A DNA stretch of 33,132 bases from an uncultured Oscillospiraceae bacterium (GTDB taxonomy: Bacteria; Bacillota; Clostridia; Oscillospirales; Oscillospiraceae), in assembly GCA_904420145.1 (NCBI GenBank), contig CAJFUI010000020.1, positions 1 through 33,132 of the forward strand, in the 5' to 3' direction. Shown piece after piece: positions 14,745 to 23,636 of the stretch. Below the pieces are notes generated by a model. That model made no database searches, was not told the origin of the DNA, and was given only the letters and a program-made list of their open reading frames with translations. Every line of letters begins with the position of its first letter. The stretch's first letter is position 1. Both the position numbers and the translations under genes were made by a program.

Positions 14745-16107
14745 GCTCCCTCGTCTGCTGCTCACCGCCGCCCACAGCGGCGGCGGCAAAACCACCGTCA
14801 CCTGCGCTCTGCTGCAGGCCCTGGTCAATCGCGGGCTGCGGCCCGCCGCCTTCAAGTGCGGACCGGACTACATCGACCCTATGTTCCACAGCGAGATCAT
14901 CGGCGCCCGGTCCCGGAATTTAGATCTGTTCCTCATGGGGGAGGCCGCCGTCAAGGACCTTCTCTTGGAAAATGGCCGCTCCGGGGATGTAGCCATTATC
15001 GAGGGGGTCATGGGCTACTACGACGGCGTGGCCATGGGCCACCGGGCCAGCGCCTACGACCTCTCCCGGCAGACCGCCACCCCAGCGGTGCTGGTGGTGG
15101 ACGGCCGGGGGGCGGCCCTCTCCCTTGCCGCGCTGGTGAAGGGCTTTCTCTCCTTTCGCCCGGACAGCACCCTGCGGGCCGTGATTTTCAATCAGGTCTC
15201 CCCTATGCTCTACCCCCGATTGAAGGCGTGCATCGAGGCGGAGACCGGCCTTGCCGTCTGCGGCTTTCTCCCCCCGGCGCCGGAGTGCGCCATCGAGAGC
15301 CGCCACTTAGGTCTGGTGACCGCCGCCGAGGTGGATGCGCTGCAGGAGAAGCTCCGCCGCCTATCCCAGCTGGCGGAGCGGTACATTGACATTGACCGCC
15401 TTCTATCCATCGCCCGCAGCGCCCCGGCGCTGACGGTCCCGTCGCCGCCGCCTCTGCCGGCGGTGCCCGGCCGGCCACGGATCGCCGTGGCCCGGGACAA
15501 GGCCTTTTGCTTCTACTACGCCGACGGCCTCCGGCTGTTGGAAAAATTAGGTGCGGAGCTGGTCTTCTTCTCCCCCCTGTCCGACGCCGCTCTCCCTAAG
15601 GAGATCGGCGGAATCTACCTCGGCGGGGGGTACCCGGAGCTCTTTGCCAAGGAGCTCTCGGAAAATCTCTCCATGCGCCGCAGCGTCAGCGGCGCGGTGA
15701 GCCGGGGCGTGCCCACAGTGGCCGAATGCGGCGGCTTTCTCTACCTCCACCGCCTTCTATCCGACGATGCAGGGAGGGAGTGGCCCATGGCGGGCGTCTT
15801 CCCCAGCCGCGCCTCCAACACCGGGCGTCTGGGCCGGTTTGGCTATGTGACGCTGACCGCCAAGACCGATGGGCTCCTCTGCGGCGCCGGGGAGACACTC
15901 CCCGCCCACGAGTTCCACTACTGGGACAGCGACCGGCCGGGGGACGCCTTTTCGGCCCAAAAGCCCCAGTCCGAGCGGCACTGGGACTGCGCCTTCCACA
16001 CCCCCACCCTCTACGCCGGCTTTCCCCATTTTCATTTCTGCGGCTGCCCCGACGCGGCCCATCGGTTCGTGTCGGCCTGCCAGCGCTGTCAGGAGGTATC
16101 TCTATGA
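14737..16107 (+). CDS. cbiA: Cobyrinate a,c-diamide synthase
   Basis: ATP- and glutamine-dependent amidation of the a and c carboxylates of cobyrinic acid. The protein has 456 residues. The N-terminal ATP-binding domain carries the P-loop-like AAHSGGGKTTVT (about 9-20) and FKCGPDYIDPMFH. The C-terminal glutamine amidotransferase domain contains GGIYLGGGYPELFA and VAECGGFLYL, whose cysteine (C331) is the expected nucleophile. It lacks the features of CbiP, which is present separately. The stop forms an ATGA with the cobT start. Confidence 0.95.
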   Translation: MAELPRLLLTAAHSGGGKTTVTCALLQALVNRGLRPAAFKCGPDYIDPMFHSEIIGARSRNLDLFLMGEAAVKDLLLENGRSGDVAIIEGVMGYYDGVAMGHRASAYDLSRQTATPAVLVVDGRGAALSLAALVKGFLSFRPDSTLRAVIFNQVSPMLYPRLKACIEAETGLAVCGFLPPAPECAIESRHLGLVTAAEVDALQEKLRRLSQLAERYIDIDRLLSIARSAPALTVPSPPPLPAVPGRPRIAVARDKAFCFYYADGLRLLEKLGAELVFFSPLSDAALPKEIGGIYLGGGYPELFAKELSENLSMRRSVSGAVSRGVPTVAECGGFLYLHRLLSDDAGREWPMAGVFPSRASNTGRLGRFGYVTLTAKTDGLLCGAGETLPAHEFHYWDSDRPGDAFSAQKPQSERHWDCAFHTPTLYAGFPHFHFCGCPDAAHRFVSACQRCQEVSL

Positions 16108-17162
16108 AGCTGTCAGAAGTCCTTGAACAGATCCGCCCCGCCGACCATAGGGCCATTGCCGCCGCCCGGGCCCACTGGGACACGGTGGCCCACCCCCTCA
16201 ACAGCCTCGGCCTTTTGGAGGAGGCCATCACCCGTATCGCCGGGGCCAGCGGCTCGGCGCAGGTGGACTTGTCCAAGCGGGCGGTGGTGGCCATGTGCGC
16301 CGACAACGGCGTGGTGGCCGAGGGAGTCACCCAGAGCGGTCAGGAGGTCACCGCCATTGTGGCGGAGAACATGGCCCGGGGCACCAGCAGCGTCTGCTGC
16401 ATGGCCCGGGTCGCCAAGGCCGACGTGGTGCCGGTGGATATCGGCATCGCCACCCCCGTAGACGGCCCCCGGCTCCTCCGCCGCAACATTCGCCGGGGGA
16501 CCGCTAATCTATCGGTGGGCCCCGCCATGACCCGGGAGGAGTGTGAAAAGGCCATCCTTGTGGGTGTGGAGATCGTTCAGGATCTATCCAAGCAGGGCTA
16601 CCGCCTGCTGGCCACCGGGGAGATGGGCATCGGCAACACCACCACCTCAGCGGCAGTAGCATCCGTGCTGCTCCGGCAGGACCCCGCTCTTGTCACTGGA
16701 CGGGGGGCCGGCCTCTCCACCGCGGGACTGCAGCGAAAGGTGGAGGCCATCCGCCGGGGGCTGGATATCAACCGCCCCGACCCGGAGGACGCGGTGGACG
16801 TGCTCTCCAAGGTGGGAGGACTGGACATCGCCGGTCTCACCGGGGTATTTCTCGGCGGCGCCCTCTGCCACATCCCCGTGCTCATCGACGGGCTGATCTC
16901 CTCAGTGGCTGCGCTGTGCGCCGTCCGGCTGTGCCCCGCCGCCTTGGACTACATGCTTGCCAGCCACGCCTCCAACGAGCCCGCCGGCAGGATGCTGCTG
17001 GACGCGCTGGGGCTGCGACCCATTATCTGCGCGGACATGTGCCTTGGGGAGGGCACCGGGGCGGTGGCCCTCATGCCCCTTTTGGACATGGCCCTCACCC
17101 TCTACCGGGACATGTCCTCCTTCACCGAGTACAACATGGAAGCCTACGAGCACCTGACGTAA
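16104..17162 (+). CDS. cobT: Nicotinate-nucleotide-dimethylbenzimidazole phosphoribosyltransferase
   Basis: Activates the lower-ligand base with nicotinate mononucleotide to give an alpha-riboside phosphate. The protein has 352 residues, the usual length. Visible motifs are CADNGVVAEGVTQSGQ, GEMGIGNTTTSAAV, GRGAGLSTAGLQRK and CLGEGTGAVA; E316 in the last corresponds to the catalytic Glu317 of the Salmonella enzyme (family knowledge). The ATG at 16104 has AGGAGG before it and overlaps cbiA. A frame extending far upstream is only an overlap with cbiA. No lower-ligand synthesis gene (bluB or bza type) is in the window, so the base is imported or made elsewhere. Confidence 0.96.
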   Translation: MKLSEVLEQIRPADHRAIAAARAHWDTVAHPLNSLGLLEEAITRIAGASGSAQVDLSKRAVVAMCADNGVVAEGVTQSGQEVTAIVAENMARGTSSVCCMARVAKADVVPVDIGIATPVDGPRLLRRNIRRGTANLSVGPAMTREECEKAILVGVEIVQDLSKQGYRLLATGEMGIGNTTTSAAVASVLLRQDPALVTGRGAGLSTAGLQRKVEAIRRGLDINRPDPEDAVDVLSKVGGLDIAGLTGVFLGGALCHIPVLIDGLISSVAALCAVRLCPAALDYMLASHASNEPAGRMLLDALGLRPIICADMCLGEGTGAVALMPLLDMALTLYRDMSSFTEYNMEAYEHLT

Positions 17163-17165
17163 GCC

Positions 17166-17672
17166 ATGCTCATCTATGTCAGCGGCGGCGCCGGCAGCGG
17201 CAAGTCCGCCTTTGCCGAGGGCCTTGTGGTCCAAAGCGGCATCAAAGAGCGCTTCTACATCGCCACCATGGAGCCCTTCGGGGAGGAGGCGGCGCAGCGC
17301 ATCGCCCGCCACCGCGCCCTCCGGCAGGGCAAGGGCTTTGCCACCTGCGAGTGCCCCCGTGATCTCTCCGCCCTTCCCCTGCAAGGGGGCTGCGCGGCCC
17401 TGCTGGAGGATCTCACCAACCTCTTTGCCAACGAGTGGTTTTCCCAGCGGCCAGAGGGGGCGGCGGAGCGGGTCCTCGCCGGACTGCAGTACTTAAAGGA
17501 CACCGCAGCGCTGGCGGTGGTGGTGGGCAACGACCTCTTCTCCGACGGCCTGCCCTACGACGGCGAGACCCTCCGCTACCTCCGGGCCCTGGCTGCGCTG
17601 AATCAGGAGGCGGCGGCCATGGCGGAGGAGGTCTACGAGGTGGTCTGCGGCATCCCCCTCCGCCGCAAATAA
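17166..17672 (+). CDS. cobU: Adenosylcobinamide kinase/guanylyltransferase, full-length copy
   Basis: Bifunctional enzyme that phosphorylates adenosylcobinamide and then transfers GMP to it. The protein has 168 residues. The P-loop GGAGSGKS is at 7-14, followed by ATMEPFGEEAAQRIARHRALR; H49 is placed like the histidine that carries GMP in Salmonella CobU. LTNLFANEW matches the central CLTxxxxN region. The usual NEVGxGIVP motif is changed to GNDLFSDGLPYD, which is a clear departure. It lies three bases after cobT. A second, shorter CobU-like gene at 18464 keeps the motif missing here. Confidence 0.88.
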   Translation: MLIYVSGGAGSGKSAFAEGLVVQSGIKERFYIATMEPFGEEAAQRIARHRALRQGKGFATCECPRDLSALPLQGGCAALLEDLTNLFANEWFSQRPEGAAERVLAGLQYLKDTAALAVVVGNDLFSDGLPYDGETLRYLRALAALNQEAAAMAEEVYEVVCGIPLRRK

Positions 17673-17693
17673 ACTTCTCATCGGGTGACTGCC

Positions 17694-18470
17694 ATGAAAT
17701 CCCTTCTCATTGCCTTTGCCATGTACTCCAAAATCCCCGTCCCCCAGGTGGAGTGGGACAAGCGCTCCCTCAGCTGGGCGCTGTGCTGTTTTCCCGCCGT
17801 GGGGGTAGTGATCGGCGGGGTGCTTCTGGGCTGGATGCTGCTCTGGCGGGAGCTTGGTCTGGAGGCTCTCGGAGCGGTGGGGGCGCTGCTGCTGCCCCTG
17901 CTCCTCTCCGGCGCCATCCACTTAGACGGCTTTTGTGACACCTGCGACGCCCTGTCCAGCCACCAGAGCCGGGAGCGGAAGCTGGAGATTTTGAAGGACA
18001 GCCACACCGGTGCCTTCGCCATTATCTGCTGCTGTTTGTATCTGCTGCTCTTCTATGCCGCCTGGCGGGAGACGGCCTTGACAGACGCGGCGGTGCCGGT
18101 GCTGGCCCTGACTCCGGTGCTCAGCCGGTGCCTCTCCGGCCTCGCCGCCGTCTCCTGGCACAACGCCCGGGGCAGCGGCCTTCTGGCCACCTTCACCGAA
18201 CCCATGGACGGGCGGAAGGCCCGGATGATCCTGCTGCTGGAGAGCGCCGCAGCGCTGGCCGCCATGGTCTGTCTCTGTCTGAGAGGGAGCCCCCTCCTCT
18301 TGGCGGCGCCGGCCGCCGCCCTCCTTACCCTCCTCTACTACCGCCGCATGGCCTACCGGCAGTTTGGCGGCATCACCGGGGACACAGAGGGCTTTTTCCT
18401 CCAGGCCTGTGAGTGCGCCATGGTCCTGGCTCTGGCCCTATCGGAAAGGATCGGTGATTTTTTATGCTGA
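17694..18470 (+). CDS. cobS: Adenosylcobinamide-GDP ribazoletransferase (cobalamin synthase)
   Basis: Integral membrane enzyme that joins adenosylcobinamide-GDP with alpha-ribazole (or its phosphate) to finish the nucleotide loop. The protein has about 258 residues with several hydrophobic helices and the family motifs SGAIHLDGFCDTCDALSS (acidic metal-binding region), LKDSHTGAFA and RRMAYRQFGGITGDTEGF near the C-terminus. The start is uncertain: ATG at 17694 has a weak GGGTGA box, and an in-frame GTG lies at 17685. The end overlaps the next gene by 7 bases. Confidence 0.94.
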   Translation: MKSLLIAFAMYSKIPVPQVEWDKRSLSWALCCFPAVGVVIGGVLLGWMLLWRELGLEALGAVGALLLPLLLSGAIHLDGFCDTCDALSSHQSRERKLEILKDSHTGAFAIICCCLYLLLFYAAWRETALTDAAVPVLALTPVLSRCLSGLAAVSWHNARGSGLLATFTEPMDGRKARMILLLESAAALAAMVCLCLRGSPLLLAAPAAALLTLLYYRRMAYRQFGGITGDTEGFFLQACECAMVLALALSERIGDFLC

Positions 18471-18823
18471 CGCTGATTATCGGCGGCGCGGGACAGGGGA
18501 AGCTCTCCTACGCCCTCTCCTCCCGCCGCGCCTCCCAAGGGGACGTCACCTACGACCCCGCCTGTCCCCGCCCCATCTTCGCGGGGCTGGAGACCTACCT
18601 CAGGCAGACGGAGGACCCGTGGCCGGCCTTGGAGGCGCTGATGGCGGCCCAGAGGGATCTGACCATTCTCTGTGACGAGGTAGGCTGCGGCGTTATCCCC
18701 ATGGACAAAGACGAGCGTGAGTGGCGGGAGCGGGTGGGCCGCACCTGCTGTGCCCTTGCCGCCCGGGCGGACCGGGTGGTCCGTCTCTACTGCGGTATTC
18801 CAACGATCATTAAAGGAGTGTGA
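18464..18823 (+). CDS. Short CobU-like protein
   Basis: A 119-residue protein of the CobU family, clearly shorter than the usual 170-180. It keeps a P-loop variant GGAGQGKLSYA (7-17) and the C-terminal block CDEVGCGVIPMDKDEREWRERVGR (given here in part: DEVGCGVIP) with AARADRVVRLYCGIP, which matches the CobU NEVGxGIVP and end-of-protein pattern. It lacks the middle block with the GMP-accepting histidine (RIxxH) and the CLTxxxxN region. By family knowledge it might bind nucleotide or act as a kinase but should not form the GMP-histidine intermediate. It is not broken: it has a normal stop and is embedded between cobS (7-bp overlap) and cobC. It complements what is missing in the copy at 17166. 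Confidence 0.8.
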   Translation: MLTLIIGGAGQGKLSYALSSRRASQGDVTYDPACPRPIFAGLETYLRQTEDPWPALEALMAAQRDLTILCDEVGCGVIPMDKDEREWRERVGRTCCALAARADRVVRLYCGIPTIIKGV

Positions 18824-18826
18824 ATA

Positions 18827-19423
18827 ATGGAGTTCGTATTGATTCGCCACGCTACCACCCAGGGCAACTTGGAAAAGCGCTTTATCGGCCTGACGGACAT
18901 CCCCATCCTCCCCGAGGGGGAGGAGCTGGCCCGGCGGGTGTCGGCCACCCTGCCGAAGGTGGACCACGTCTACCGCAGCCCCCTGCTGCGCTGCCGCCAG
19001 ACGGCGGAACTGCTGTGGCCGGGGGTGGAGCAGACGGTGATCGACGAGCTGCGGGAGACCGACTTTGGCCCCTTTGAGGGGAAGAACCACGAGGAGCTCA
19101 AGGACGATCCCCTCTACCAGCAGTGGATCACCACCGCCGACTTCTCCCGCCTCCCTGTGGGGGAGAGTGCCGAGCAGTGCGCCAAACGCTCCACCGCCGG
19201 CATTCAAAAAATTCTGGCCGACGCCAAGGCCCATGGCTATGACCGGGTGGGCGTTGTCACCCATGGCGGCACCCTGATGGCACTGCTCTCCACCCTCGGT
19301 CTGCCCAAGCGGAACACCTATTACGAGTGGAGCTGCGCCAACTGCGCGGGCTTTTTCGTGGCGGTGGAGGAGGAGCCGCTGGCCCTGCGGATACGCGCAG
19401 CCATCGGCAATTCCTCCCGATGA
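18827..19423 (+). CDS. cobC: Alpha-ribazole phosphatase-like histidine phosphatase
   Basis: Histidine phosphatase-superfamily enzyme expected to remove the 5'-phosphate of alpha-ribazole-5'-phosphate or of cobalamin-5'-phosphate. The protein has 198 residues. The phosphohistidine motif is RHATTQGN (7-14, catalytic H8), the arginine motif is SPLLRCRQTAEL, and the second histidine is H146 in THGGTLMAL. LRETDFGPFEGKNHEEL is the typical middle motif with the acid residue. The start has AAAGGAG upstream. The superfamily is broad, so the assignment rests on the operon position after cobU and cobS. The stop overlaps cbiB. Confidence 0.9.
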   Translation: MEFVLIRHATTQGNLEKRFIGLTDIPILPEGEELARRVSATLPKVDHVYRSPLLRCRQTAELLWPGVEQTVIDELRETDFGPFEGKNHEELKDDPLYQQWITTADFSRLPVGESAEQCAKRSTAGIQKILADAKAHGYDRVGVVTHGGTLMALLSTLGLPKRNTYYEWSCANCAGFFVAVEEEPLALRIRAAIGNSSR

Positions 19424-20385
19424 CCGCCCATTTTGCCGCCGTACTGTTAGGGGGTCTTCTGGACCTCCTCTTAGGCGATCCCCACCGCCTGCCCCACCCG
19501 GTGCGGGCCATGGGTGCTCTGATCGCCGGGCTGGAGTCCCCCCTCCGGCGGCTGTTTCCCTCCACGCAGCGGGGGGAGCTGCTTGCCGGCGCCATGCTGG
19601 TGCTTCTGGTGGTGCTCCTCTCCACCGGTGCAGCCGTCTTGCTGCTTCTGGCCGCCTATCTCCTCTCCCCCCTTTTAGCCTTTTTGGTGGAGGCGGTTCT
19701 CTGCTACTACTGCCTCGCCGCCCGCTCTCTGCGTGAGGAGAGCATGGCGGTCTTCCGCGCCCTCACCGGCGGCACCATAGAGGAGGCCCGCCGCGCAGTC
19801 TCCATGATCGTGGGCCGGGACACCGACCGTCTGGACGCCGACGGCGTCACCCGGGCCGCCGTGGAGACGGTGGCGGAGAACGCCTCTGACGGCGTCATCG
19901 CCCCGCTACTCTTTCTCGCTGTGGGCGGCGCTCCTCTGGGTATCCTCTATAAGGCGGTGAACACCATGGACTCCATGGTGGGCTATCAGAACGAACGGTA
20001 TCTCTACTTCGGCCGATGTGCCGCGCGGCTGGACGATGTGCTGAACTTCCTCCCTGCCCGCCTTGCCGGCGTGCTGCTGTGCCTGGCCGCCCCCATCGCC
20101 TCCCTCAGGGGCAAAAACGCCTGGCGCATCTTTTTCCGGGACCGCAAGAACCACAAGTCCCCCAACTCCGCCCACACGGAGGCCGCTGCGGCAGGCGCCC
20201 TCGGCGTCCGCCTTGCGGGAAGCAACTACTACTTTGGCAAAATCGTGGACAAGCCCACCATCGGCGATGATCTGCGCCCCATTGTGCCGGAGGACATTCC
20301 CCGGGTCAACCGTCTGATGCTCACGGCCTTTCTTCTGTCCCTGCTGCTCTTTGCCGCCCTCCCCCTCGCTTTGTCCCTGCTGTAA
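19420..20385 (+). CDS. cbiB: Adenosylcobinamide-phosphate synthase
   Basis: Membrane enzyme that attaches aminopropanol or its phosphate to the f side chain of adenosylcobyric acid. The protein has 321 residues with several hydrophobic helices. The family signature LLDLLLGDPHRLPHPVRAMG is near the N-terminus; other motifs are SMIVGRDTDRLDADGVTRAAVETVAENASDGV (in part: GRDTDRLD, ETVAENASDG), YKAVNTMDSMVGY, and PNSAHTEAAAAGALGV. The ATG at 19420 overlaps the cobC stop. The partner cobD, which supplies aminopropanol phosphate, follows after 64 bases with no evident signal. Confidence 0.95.
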   Translation: MTAHFAAVLLGGLLDLLLGDPHRLPHPVRAMGALIAGLESPLRRLFPSTQRGELLAGAMLVLLVVLLSTGAAVLLLLAAYLLSPLLAFLVEAVLCYYCLAARSLREESMAVFRALTGGTIEEARRAVSMIVGRDTDRLDADGVTRAAVETVAENASDGVIAPLLFLAVGGAPLGILYKAVNTMDSMVGYQNERYLYFGRCAARLDDVLNFLPARLAGVLLCLAAPIASLRGKNAWRIFFRDRKNHKSPNSAHTEAAAAGALGVRLAGSNYYFGKIVDKPTIGDDLRPIVPEDIPRVNRLMLTAFLLSLLLFAALPLALSLL

Positions 20386-20449
20386 AAGTGGCTCTGTCTT
20401 GAGCCCCGGTGCGGCAGGCGCGATCCCCTCGACTTTTGGAGGTATTTCC

Positions 20450-21493
20450 ATGCCAACCTACACCCACGGCGGCGACGTCTGGGACCACCCCGGTGTTCTC
20501 GACTTCTCTGCCAATCTCCATCCCCTCGGTATGCCCCAAGCGGTCTCCGACGCCGCCCGGGAGGCGGTTTCCCAAGCGGTCCACTACCCGGACCCCACCT
20601 GCCGTGCCCTCCGGGAGGCCATCGCGGCATGCTGCCATCTCTCCCCTGCGCAGGTGATCTGCGGCGCCGGCGCGGCGGACCTCATCACCCGGCTCTGCCT
20701 GGCCCTGCGCCCCAAGACGGCGCTGGTTACCGCCCCCACCTTCTCCGAATATGAGCACGCCCTCTCCGCGGTGGGCTGCGCGGTCCGCTCCTTTCCGCTG
20801 CGGGCGGAAAACGGCTTTGACTTGGACGAATCCCTCCTGGCGCACATCACGCCGGAGCTTGACATAGTGTTTCTCTGCACCCCCAACAACCCCACCGGCC
20901 GCTGCATTCCCCTGCCCCTTGTGGAGGCAATCCTCCGCCGCTGCGAGGCGTGCGGCGTACGATTGGTGCTGGACGAGTGCTTCATGGCCCTCACCGACCG
21001 CCCTGACGCCGCAGGACTGGTGGCCGGCCATCCCCTCTTCTTCTCCCTCCGGGCCTTTACCAAGACCTACGCCATTCCCGGCCTGCGCCTGGGCTACGGT
21101 CTCTGCGCTGACGGAGCCCTCTTGGAAGGACTCTATGCCGCGGTGCAGCCCTGGGCCGTCTCCTGCGTGGCCCAGGCCGCCGGCATCGCTGCCTGCGGCT
21201 GTCCCCACTGGCCGGAGGAGGGCCGCGCCCTGCTGCGCACAGAGCGCCCCCGTCTCCTTGCCGCCCTCCGTTCTCTGGGCCTCACCGTCTATGAGGGGGA
21301 GGCCAACTACCTCCTCTTCCGGGCGGCGGGGCGGGAGGATCTCCGGGAAAAGCTCCTTGGCCGGGGGATTTTGATCCGCGCCTGCGGCAACTATCCCGGC
21401 CTCTCGCCGGACTACTACCGGGTGTGCGTCAAAACAAGGGAGGCAAACGACCTGCTGCTCACCCGCCTGAAGGAGGTTTTGCGCCATGGCTGA
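20450..21493 (+). CDS. cobD: L-threonine-O-3-phosphate decarboxylase
   Basis: PLP enzyme of fold type I that makes (R)-1-amino-2-propanol phosphate for the cobalamin side chain. The protein has 347 residues. Visible motifs: DFSANLHPLGMP near the N-terminus (typical of CobD), CTPNNPTGR, VLDECFMAL, and the PLP lysine K205 in RAFTKTYAIPGLRLGYG. It resembles histidinol-phosphate aminotransferase, but the DFSANLHP motif and the location between cbiB and cbiP support CobD. The ATG at 20450 follows GGAGG with 7-base spacing; the open frame extending upstream has no such signal. The 3' end overlaps cbiP by 8 bases. Confidence 0.93.
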   Translation: MPTYTHGGDVWDHPGVLDFSANLHPLGMPQAVSDAAREAVSQAVHYPDPTCRALREAIAACCHLSPAQVICGAGAADLITRLCLALRPKTALVTAPTFSEYEHALSAVGCAVRSFPLRAENGFDLDESLLAHITPELDIVFLCTPNNPTGRCIPLPLVEAILRRCEACGVRLVLDECFMALTDRPDAAGLVAGHPLFFSLRAFTKTYAIPGLRLGYGLCADGALLEGLYAAVQPWAVSCVAQAAGIAACGCPHWPEEGRALLRTERPRLLAALRSLGLTVYEGEANYLLFRAAGREDLREKLLGRGILIRACGNYPGLSPDYYRVCVKTREANDLLLTRLKEVLRHG

Positions 21494-22979
21494 ATCCATT
21501 ATGATACAGGGCACCGCCTCCAACGCGGGGAAGAGTCTGCTGTGCGCCGGGCTGTGCCGCATCTTCGCCCAGGACGGCTACAAGGTCGCCCCCTTTAAGT
21601 CCCAGAACATGGCCCTCAACTCCGCCATCACCGCCGACGGCTTGGAGATGGGCCGTGCCCAATATGTGCAGGCCCTGGCCGCTGGCACGGCGCCCAGCGT
21701 GGACATGAACCCCGTCCTCCTCAAGCCCACCAGCAACGTGGGCTCTCAGGTGATCGTGGGCGGCGTGCCCCGCTCCACCATGGGCGCCGCGGAGTACTAC
21801 CGGTACAAAAAGGCCCTGATCCCCGAGGTGATGGCCGCCTACCGCCGGCTGGAGGAGGCCTACGACATCATCGTCATCGAGGGGGCCGGCTCCCCCGCGG
21901 AGATCAACCTCCGGCAGGACGACTTTGTGAACATGGGCCTATCGAAGCTCACCGGCGCGCCGGTGCTCCTGTGCGGCGATATCGACCGGGGCGGCGTGTT
22001 CGCCTCGCTGTATGGCACAGTCAAGCTCCTGGAGCGCGACGAGCAGGAGCGGATTCGGGGGCTCATCATCAACAAGTTCCGGGGGGACGTGGAGATCCTC
22101 CGCCCAGGCCTTGGACAGTTAGAGGAGCTGACGGGCAAGCCGGTGGTGGGGGTGGTGCCCATGCTGGACGTGGACATCGACGATGAGGACTCCCTCTCCG
22201 CCCGGCTCAGCCAGGAGCAAAAGGTGGGGCTCATCGACATCGCCGTCATCCGCCTGCCCCGCCTCTCCAACTTCACCGACTTCAACCCCTTGGAGCGGCT
22301 GGAACAGGTGACCCTCCGGTACGTCCGGGACCCCCACGAGCTGGGCAGCCCCGACCTTGTGATACTGCCGGGCACCAAGAACACCATGGACGATCTCCGG
22401 TGGCTCCGGGAGAGCGGTCTGGAGGCGAAAATCCTCCAGCACGCGGAGCGGGGCGGTGCGGTATTAGGGATCTGCGGCGGCTACCAGATGCTGGGCGAGG
22501 CTGTCTTGGACCCCGACGGCGTGGAGGGGGGCGGCTCCCTCCGGGGCCTTGGCCTGCTGCCGGGCCGCACCATCTTCTACGGAGAGAAGACCCGCACACA
22601 GGTGGAGGGCGTCTTCACCGCCGCCCATGGGATCTTCGCCCCTATGGCCGGCGTCTCCTTCACCGGCTATGAGATCCACATGGGGGAGACGGAGAACAGC
22701 GCCCCCATTTTATCCCTGACCGACCAAACCGGCCGCCCCAAGGCCGACGGCCAGAGCCGGGGCAACGTCCTCGGCTGCTATATCCACGGTCTCTTCGACC
22801 GGGGGGAATGCGCCGCGGCCCTCATCAACTGCCTGCTCTCCGCCCGGGGACTGACGCCCGAGGCGGCGGCAGTGGACTGGGACACCTACCAGCGGCAGCA
22901 GTACGACAAGCTGGCCGACGGCCTCCGCGCTGCGCTGGATATGAACCAAATCTACCGCATTTTACACAAGGAGGCGTAA
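21486..22979 (+). CDS. cbiP: Cobyric acid synthase
   Basis: ATP- and glutamine-dependent enzyme that amidates carboxylates b, d, e and g of adenosylcobyrinic a,c-diamide. The protein has 497 residues. The N-terminal synthetase domain has GTASNAGKSLLCAGLCRI (8-25) and FKSQNMALNSA, then GAGSPAEINLR and CGDIDRGGVFASLYGT. The C-terminal glutamine amidotransferase domain has GICGGYQMLG with C330 as nucleophile and CYIHGLFD with H434. Both amide-forming steps of the pathway (CbiA and CbiP) are thus encoded here. It is translated with an 8-base overlap from cobD and is followed three bases later by cbiC. Confidence 0.96.
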   Translation: MAESIMIQGTASNAGKSLLCAGLCRIFAQDGYKVAPFKSQNMALNSAITADGLEMGRAQYVQALAAGTAPSVDMNPVLLKPTSNVGSQVIVGGVPRSTMGAAEYYRYKKALIPEVMAAYRRLEEAYDIIVIEGAGSPAEINLRQDDFVNMGLSKLTGAPVLLCGDIDRGGVFASLYGTVKLLERDEQERIRGLIINKFRGDVEILRPGLGQLEELTGKPVVGVVPMLDVDIDDEDSLSARLSQEQKVGLIDIAVIRLPRLSNFTDFNPLERLEQVTLRYVRDPHELGSPDLVILPGTKNTMDDLRWLRESGLEAKILQHAERGGAVLGICGGYQMLGEAVLDPDGVEGGGSLRGLGLLPGRTIFYGEKTRTQVEGVFTAAHGIFAPMAGVSFTGYEIHMGETENSAPILSLTDQTGRPKADGQSRGNVLGCYIHGLFDRGECAAALINCLLSARGLTPEAAAVDWDTYQRQQYDKLADGLRAALDMNQIYRILHKEA

Positions 22980-22982
22980 GGA

Positions 22983-23630
22983 ATGAAGGAATATAAGCTC
23001 CAGCGGGTGGCCCCCGCGGAGATTGAGGCGCGCAGCATGGAGATCATCGAGAGTGAGCTGGGCCCCCATAGCTTTACAGCGGAGCAGCTGCCCATTGTCA
23101 AGCGCTGCATCCACACCAGCGCCGACTTTGACTACGCCAAACATCTTGTCTTTACCGACCGCGCCGTCTCCGCCGGCCTCGCCGCCATCCGCGGCGGCTG
23201 CACCATCGTCACCGACACGGAGATGGCCCGCAGCGGCGTCAACAAGCGGGTGTTAGGGAAATTCGGCGGGCAGGCGGTGTGCTTCATGTCCGACCCGGAC
23301 GTGGCGGCGGAGGCCAAGGAGCGGGGAGAGACCCGGGCCACCGTGTCCATGGAGCGGGCCGCCGCCCTGACGGGCCCGGTGATTTTGGCCATCGGCAACG
23401 CCCCCACTGCCTTGGTCCGCGCCTGTGAGCTGATGGAGGAGGGGAAGCTCTCCCCCGCCCTCATCATCGGCGTCCCCGTGGGCTTTGTCAACGTGGTGGA
23501 GAGCAAGGAACTCCTCCGCGCCATGCCCGGGGAGCACATCATCGCCATGGGCCGCAAGGGCGGCAGCAATATCGCCGCGGCCATCTGCAACGCCCTGCTC
23601 TATATGGCCTCGGGCAACGCCCGGGAGTAG
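22983..23630 (+). CDS. cbiC: Cobalt-precorrin-8 methylmutase
   Basis: Moves a methyl group from C11 to C12 to form cobyrinic acid; no cofactor is needed. The protein has 215 residues. H44 in RCIHTSADFDYA corresponds to the catalytic histidine of CobH (family knowledge). Further motifs are GCTIVTDTEMARSG, ERAAALTGPVILAIGNAPTAL (in part) and the C-terminal GRKGGSNIAAAICNALLY. The ATG at 22983 follows AAGGAGG. It is the last gene before a 328-base gap rich in hairpins, so part of the transcripts might end or be processed there. Confidence 0.95.
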   Translation: MKEYKLQRVAPAEIEARSMEIIESELGPHSFTAEQLPIVKRCIHTSADFDYAKHLVFTDRAVSAGLAAIRGGCTIVTDTEMARSGVNKRVLGKFGGQAVCFMSDPDVAAEAKERGETRATVSMERAAALTGPVILAIGNAPTALVRACELMEEGKLSPALIIGVPVGFVNVVESKELLRAMPGEHIIAMGRKGGSNIAAAICNALLYMASGNARE

Positions 23631-23636
23631 AGCCCC

